From Histidinibacterium aquaticum (GTDB lineage Bacteria; Pseudomonadota; Alphaproteobacteria; Rhodobacterales; Rhodobacteraceae): a DNA stretch of 64,000 bases. Below are positions 60,020 through 64,000 of this stretch, piece after piece. The stretch lies in assembly GCF_008710275.1 (NCBI RefSeq), contig NZ_VYQE01000001.1, positions 310,001 to 374,000 on the forward strand, given 5' to 3'. Below the pieces are notes generated by a model. It made no database searches, had not been told where the DNA came from, and saw only the letters and a list, made by a program, of their open reading frames with translations. Positions within the stretch are counted from its first letter, which is position 1. Each line of letters opens with the position of its first letter. A program made the position numbers and the translations under genes.

Positions 60020-61048
60020 TTAGAGGCCGAGTTCGGCGCCGACGGTCTCCATCCAGAGGGCTTCGCAGTCCGGGTTGACCGCGTTGCACTGCTCGGTCCA
60101 GGCCGGTAGCGAGCTCTCGACCAGCGCGCCGGAGACCGCCGCGAGGTCCTCTTCGGAGACCGGAACGGAGGTCAGGGAGTATGGCGTTCCGTGCTCGCAG
60201 GGCTCCTGCCCGGTGTTGCAATTCATCGCGTCGGAATAAAGCTCTTCGGAGTAGGCCCAGATTTCACTCACAAGGCTGTCGATCGACTCCTCGAGCTGCA
60301 CCTGAGTGCTCTCGTCGAGACTGTTCCAGGTGTCGAGGTTGATCGCATAGCCGTTCATGGCGAGCTGCAGCGCGATCGGCAGCACGGTGGTCGTGACTTC
60401 GGGCCAGCCGGCCGAGTTCGCGGACGCTGGCCCAGTGATCGCGCAGTCTACGACGCCGCGCGACAACGACTGCTGGACTTCCCCGAAGGGCAGCGGAACG
60501 CCGGTCGCGCCGAATTGGGCGACGAAGGCCGCGGCGGACTGGTCGCCGACGCGGACCTTCAGGCCTTCAAGATCGGAGAGGCCGGAGATCTCCGGCTTGC
60601 AGAAGATCACCTGCGGTCCGGCTGGCCAGACGCCGAGGAGCTTCGCATTGAAACGGCCCTGCACTGCCGTGTCTACAACCGGGAGAAAGGCGTCGGCATG
60701 AACCCGGCCGCTTTCGTAATCGGGGTTCAGACCCACGAGGTCGAGACCGAGCATCGCCGGCTCATCTCGACTGACCTGCGGACCGCGGACCGAGACGATG
60801 TCGAAGAGCCCTGTCCGCAGGACGCGCATGCCGTCGGTGTCGGGGATTCCCGCCACGTCCACCGGCAAATATTCGACCTCGATGTCCATGCCCGAGGTCT
60901 CGGCCAGGTTTTCGAAGAACGGCTGTTCCTTCTGCTGCTGGATCAGACCGGAGCCCACGGGCTGGCCGAGCACTCGAAGCGTCGTGGTGTCGGCCTGGGC
61001 GGTGGCTGCGATGCAAGCAGCGGCTGCAGTTGCAAAGATCGTGCGCAT
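60020..61048 (-). CDS. TRAP transporter substrate-binding protein DctP
   Basis: 342 residues from ATG 61048; the upstream frame is not needed. Signal peptide RTIFATAAAACIAATAQA. Mature DctP pattern with DLEGLKVRVGDQSAAAFVAQFGATGVPLPFGEVQQSLSRGVVDCAITGPASANSAG, whose arginine in the LKVRV strand is the expected carboxylate ligand. Cysteine-rich C-terminal part (AMNCNTGQEPCEHG; EQCNAVNPDCEALW) suggests two disulfides, uncommon for DctP. Receptor for the operon with the racemase-like enzyme. Confidence 0.92.
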   Translation of the reverse strand: MRTIFATAAAACIAATAQADTTTLRVLGQPVGSGLIQQQKEQPFFENLAETSGMDIEVEYLPVDVAGIPDTDGMRVLRTGLFDIVSVRGPQVSRDEPAMLGLDLVGLNPDYESGRVHADAFLPVVDTAVQGRFNAKLLGVWPAGPQVIFCKPEISGLSDLEGLKVRVGDQSAAAFVAQFGATGVPLPFGEVQQSLSRGVVDCAITGPASANSAGWPEVTTTVLPIALQLAMNGYAINLDTWNSLDESTQVQLEESIDSLVSEIWAYSEELYSDAMNCNTGQEPCEHGTPYSLTSVPVSEEDLAAVSGALVESSLPAWTEQCNAVNPDCEALWMETVGAELGL

Positions 61049-61113
61049 GTGTCGGTTCCTCTCTGTTGAGCCAGCGAGGCCGGCGGTCGACGCCGGTCTG
61101 CCATCACTCATAA

Positions 61114-61168
61114 GAAAATGAATTTTCACAACGCGGCAAATATATCCGGATCAGGAAAACATATTTTC
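61114..61168. promoter_or_regulatory. two GAAAA-N4-TTTTC boxes upstream of dctP
   Basis: GAAAATGAATTTTC (61114-61127) and GAAAACATATTTTC (61155-61168), starts 41 bases apart, close to four helical turns. They lie between the RpiR-type gene and dctP. Probable RpiR operators, by form and position. Confidence 0.6.
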
Positions 61169-61238
61169 TCCCCTCGAAGGAAGCGGTGCCTGCGTCTTGA
61201 TCCGCCTGCGAGAAAATGAGGCGGCCTGCGAGCGGCGC

Positions 61239-62072
61239 CTAGAGCTCGCCGAGCCGTTCGTTGAAGGTCTCGATGCGGTTGAGCCTCAGTCGCCCCGCCT
61301 CGGCGGCAGTGTCGATCGTGCGATTCGCGATCAGGTTCAGCAGTGCCATGACGCCGACGTGACTGAAGAGCGAACCTGGAGATTCGGTGCTGCAGCGGAA
61401 GTGCCAATCCGCGCCCTCTGCTTCGGTCACGCTCTCGTCGGTGATGTAGGCGATCCGTGCGCCGGTGTCGGCTACTGCGCCCACGGTCGTCTCAAACGAG
61501 GCGATGCGCCTGCGCAACCCGAAGACGATGACGAGATCGTCCTGCGTGATGCTGGCGAGATGCTCCCCGAGCGTCTGCCCCGCTCCAGGGACCGCAACGA
61601 TGTTCTCAACTACCTGGGTCAGTTGCCATTGCAGGTAGGCGGCCAGCGGATTGGCTGATCGGAAGCCGACAACCCAGACTTTCCGCACGTCGAGGATGGC
61701 TCGCGCGAGGCGGTCGACCTCGCCCCCGCCGATGGGGTCGAGCGTGTTGCGAAGGTTGCGGATGTCGGCTTCGGCGTAAGTCCCGGGCTCACGGACCACC
61801 TCACCGGTCACGTGGCCGAGATAGAGCCGCGACCCGCTCGCGCCGTCCTCGCGCGCATGGCGCCGGGCCTCGTCGTAGGAGGAATACCCCAGTCGGCGGA
61901 CGAACCGGGTCACAGTGGCGTTCGACACGCCGGCGAGTTCCGCGAGTTCGGTCGCGGAGTAGCTGGCTAGCTCTCCGGGAAAGTCCCGCACCAATTCGCC
62001 AAGCTTGCGCTCGGCTGGGTGAAGCGACGGCAGCACGCCACGGACGCGCGAGAGGAACGATCTGTCCGACAT
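61239..62072 (-). CDS. RpiR-family (HTH_6 + SIS) transcriptional regulator
   Basis: 277 residues from ATG 62072; an in-frame ATG at 62138 would add 22 basic residues. N-terminal RpiR helix-turn-helix LHPAERKLGELVRDFPGELASYSATELAELAGVSNATVTRFVRRLGYSSYDEARR, then a SIS sugar-phosphate-binding domain (VWVVGFRSANPLAAYLQWQL; DLVIVFGLRRRIASFETTVGAVADTGARIAYITDE). Same strand, upstream of dctPQM and the racemase-like gene, thus their likely regulator. Confidence 0.9.
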   Translation of the reverse strand: MSDRSFLSRVRGVLPSLHPAERKLGELVRDFPGELASYSATELAELAGVSNATVTRFVRRLGYSSYDEARRHAREDGASGSRLYLGHVTGEVVREPGTYAEADIRNLRNTLDPIGGGEVDRLARAILDVRKVWVVGFRSANPLAAYLQWQLTQVVENIVAVPGAGQTLGEHLASITQDDLVIVFGLRRRIASFETTVGAVADTGARIAYITDESVTEAEGADWHFRCSTESPGSLFSHVGVMALLNLIANRTIDTAAEAGRLRLNRIETFNERLGEL

Positions 62073-62127
62073 CTTGGACCCCAAAATCAAACCAGACCCT
62101 CTTGCGGCGACGCACGACCTGGGTCTC

Positions 62128-62151
62128 ATCCATTTCATGAAGTGAATGGAT
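62128..62151. promoter_or_regulatory. inverted repeat upstream of the RpiR gene
   Basis: ATCCATT - 10 bases - AATGGAT, perfect 7-base arms, 56 bases upstream of the RpiR ATG at 62072. Possible autoregulatory site; unlike the GAAAA boxes at 61114-61168. Confidence 0.35.
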
Positions 62152-62268
62152 CTTGGTGAACCGTTAACGATTCGAGATCGAAACGGATAGTCTCGTCACC
62201 GCGTGCACGGGTCCGGCAACGGACCGGGCACAAGAGTTGCACGAGGCACGATCTGAAGCCTGGCTGGA

Positions 62269-63213
62269 TCACGCAGCGAGCAGATCGCTTTCCAGCTTCT
62301 CGAACATCGCGACGTCTTCCTCGGCATTCTCGAAGAGGTGGCCGTAGGTATCCATTGTCAGAGTGATCGAAGCATGTCCGAGCAGGGTCTGGATCTTCTT
62401 CGGCGTCCAGCCTTGTTCGATGAAGAGCGACGCCGCCGCGTGACGAAGCGAGTGGATACCGAACCGGGCGTCACCGTCCTCATCGACGATGTCGAGATCG
62501 ACCAGCATTGGCTTGAACACCCTGTTGTAGATGTTCGCGTAGTTCTGGACCCTGCCCTTCCCGTTCGGGAACACCAGATCGAGGTCGCTTGCCGGCGCGC
62601 TATGCTTCCAAGCTCGAAGCGTATTGAGCAGCATCGGAGCCATGGGGATCGTGCGCAGACCCGCCCGGCTCTTCGGGGGTCCGATCTCGCACCTTTCGTC
62701 AGCTCGCTGAAAGACCCGGATCGTCCTCGTCTCGAAATTCACCGCCGCCCAGGTTAGCCCTCTTAGCTCCGAGATGCGCATTCCGGTGAAGATCGCAGCG
62801 ACGAACATCGCTCTGTGTGACGTCGGCGCCCGATCGAGGATCATCCTGATCTCCGCCTTGGTCGGGATCACCTTGTCCTTGTCGTGGCGCCCACTGCGGC
62901 GCTTGAGCTTCACATCAGATGCTACGTTCCGATCCACCCACTCCCGGTCGACAGCCTCAGCCAGAACCGCCCTCAGGCTCACCATGACTTTGCGCACCTG
63001 GGTCTGGGAGACGCCCGCATCGAGCATGTCGTCGATGAAGTCCTTGACGTCAGACCGCGTGAGCTCCGCGACCAGAAGATGACCTATCTTTGGGTCAATG
63101 TGGATTCGCACGTGACTGCGGTAGGCCTTGAGCGTGCCACTCTCGAGCTCGTTGCGCTCGCAGGTTTTGAGCCAGCTCTGGCAGGCGTCGGCGATCGTGC
63201 GCGGGCGGGACAT
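62269..63213 (-). CDS. tyrosine-type site-specific integrase
   Basis: 314 residues from ATG 63213 (GGAGAG six bases upstream); the frame extends upstream to 63408. SAM-like core-binding domain at about 5-95 (IADACQSWLKTCERNELESGTLKAYRSHVRIHI), catalytic domain with Arg in FTGMRISELRGL, HSLRHAAAS (His-x-x-Arg), LLGHASITLTMDTYGHL (His and nucleophile Tyr). All catalytic residues are intact. Presumed to have inserted the island at tRNA-Phe. A truncated copy of its 3' end lies at 57286. Confidence 0.93.
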   Translation of the reverse strand: MSRPRTIADACQSWLKTCERNELESGTLKAYRSHVRIHIDPKIGHLLVAELTRSDVKDFIDDMLDAGVSQTQVRKVMVSLRAVLAEAVDREWVDRNVASDVKLKRRSGRHDKDKVIPTKAEIRMILDRAPTSHRAMFVAAIFTGMRISELRGLTWAAVNFETRTIRVFQRADERCEIGPPKSRAGLRTIPMAPMLLNTLRAWKHSAPASDLDLVFPNGKGRVQNYANIYNRVFKPMLVDLDIVDEDGDARFGIHSLRHAAASLFIEQGWTPKKIQTLLGHASITLTMDTYGHLFENAEEDVAMFEKLESDLLAA

Positions 63214-63423
63214 GGTGGGCTCTCCATCTTGATGTTTTCTGCTCGCAGTATACTCGACCACCAGACGTCCGTCGGGCGTAATCCCATCTCCTGCTTGAAG
63301 ATTTCCTGCCCGTCCGGCCTTAGGCCCTACCAGCCCCCCACGGGTCCCCGAACGATTTTGGCATTTTCCTTTGGGGATCCATGAGCCTATGATCTCACGT
63401 TGTAACAACGTTAATGGAATTTC

Positions 63424-64000
63424 ATGCCCAGACGACTCGTTGGCGCCTACATCCTGCTAAGCCATGGCCCCCGGCCCGCGGACGGGATCGCGGGCCACTC
63501 CGCCGCTCGACAGCAGAAACGCAATCTCAAGTGCTATCTGGAGGAAAGAAAGATCACGGACTTCGCGGTCCTCTACGACTATCGCAGAACTTGGTCGCGT
63601 CTCGAAGAACTGCCGGCACTTGCCTCAGCGCTCGAGCTCTGCCGTCAGCTCGCCGAAGGACATGTCGTGTTGATGGATGATCTCAACCGCCTTTTTCGGG
63701 GATGCGACGACCGAGCGAAGCCCGACTTCTTCGCGGAGGTTTCACGGCATAACGAGCACCTCTTTGGGCTCCGGCAGGGTAAGGTGCTGGCGAATTGCAC
63801 GACTGCCGAAGCAGGGCTCGTCCTCCACGGCTACGGAACCGCAAGGTTCATCTACAACAAGAAAGCCTACCGCAGACCTAGATCACTTCAGGCGCGTCAG
63901 AGGCAGACCAGCGCTGCAACGGTTGCGTCGACCAACTCTCGAACCCTGGCTGCGAACGCCGCGGCCCGCGCGATCGCCGATGTTCGAGACGATCTCGCAG
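63424..64000 (+). CDS. resolvase-like protein, runs off the window
   Basis: Open from ATG 63424 to the window end (192 codons seen). The layout follows serine-recombinase N-domains: GAYILLSHGPRPADG...HSARQQKRNLKCYLEERKI, then RLEELPALASALELCRQLAEGHVVLMDDLNRLFRG, where resolvases have xxDRLxR. The usual catalytic YxRVST is replaced by YILLSHG, so Arg of that motif is missing and activity is doubtful. A charged Ala/Arg-rich tail follows. Divergent from the integrase gene. Confidence 0.7.
   Translation, partial: MPRRLVGAYILLSHGPRPADGIAGHSAARQQKRNLKCYLEERKITDFAVLYDYRRTWSRLEELPALASALELCRQLAEGHVVLMDDLNRLFRGCDDRAKPDFFAEVSRHNEHLFGLRQGKVLANCTTAEAGLVLHGYGTARFIYNKKAYRRPRSLQARQRQTSAATVASTNSRTLAANAAARAIADVRDDLA

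Larger units (their letters stand above)
48738..64000. mobile_element. probable genomic island, right end outside the window
   Basis: Left limit set by the tRNA-Phe fragment at 48738. Inside are two metabolic modules, a truncated integrase copy at 57286-57392, an intact tyrosine integrase at 62269-63213 and a resolvase-like gene at the right end. The repeat of the integrase 3' end suggests two successive insertions or a tandem array. Extent to the right is unknown; no conjugation or phage genes are seen in this part. Confidence 0.6.

Noticed and set aside
1-64000. CRISPR array or rRNA operon
   Set aside because: No spaced direct repeats of CRISPR type and no rRNA-like sequence were seen.

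Overview
The window is GC-rich alphaproteobacterial chromosome, most likely from the Rhodobacterales. The support is a sheathless-type MotA/MotB and FliJ-like motility block, a Ros/MucR zinc-finger regulator, a frcRBCAK-type fructose locus, several TRAP and ribose-type ABC uptake operons, and a Rhodobacteraceae-style secreted Ig-like domain. This is inferred from gene content; no rRNA or other marker is present.

Layout. 1-6.3 kb: motility genes (motB, mucR-like, an OmpR/CtrA-type regulator with a degenerate receiver, motA, a fliJ-like gene). 6.7-11.7 kb: ribose-type ABC transporter, divergent from an FGGY sugar kinase. 11.7-15.6 kb: MscS-like channel, SH3 lipoprotein, methyltransferase. 15.7-20.35 kb: TRAP transporter plus amidohydrolase operon behind a LacI-type operator, closed by a clear terminator. 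20.4-25.98 kb: sulfite dehydrogenase sorAB, an HxlR regulator and a divergent FAD oxidoreductase. 25.98-30.9 kb: frcR and frcBCAK. 31-34 kb: a stress/redox-looking cluster (cupin, SHOCT, DUF305, VTT membrane protein, two-helix channel, DUF302). 34.3-35.8 kb: HerA-like ATPase.

35.86-44.34 kb is the most interesting part. Six tightly overlapping minus-strand genes encode a MalEFGK-type ABC importer, a GH91 protein of the inulin fructotransferase / difructose-anhydride hydrolase family, and a GH32 fructosidase. A LacI-family gene lies divergently behind three phased copies of a 14-bp operator. Neither glycosidase has a signal peptide, so I read this as uptake and cytoplasmic breakdown of a difructose anhydride or short fructan to fructose.

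44.4-48.7 kb: a LuxR-type regulator and two secreted proteins of unknown function, the second split by a nine-C tract. From 48.74 kb to the right end is a probable genomic island. It starts at a displaced 3' fragment of tRNA-Phe. It carries a ROK-controlled sugar ABC cluster with a signal-less paralogue of its own binding protein, then a truncated integrase remnant, then an RpiR/TRAP/racemase-like operon, an intact tyrosine integrase and a resolvase-like gene running off the end. The matching intact tRNA-Phe is expected beyond the window.
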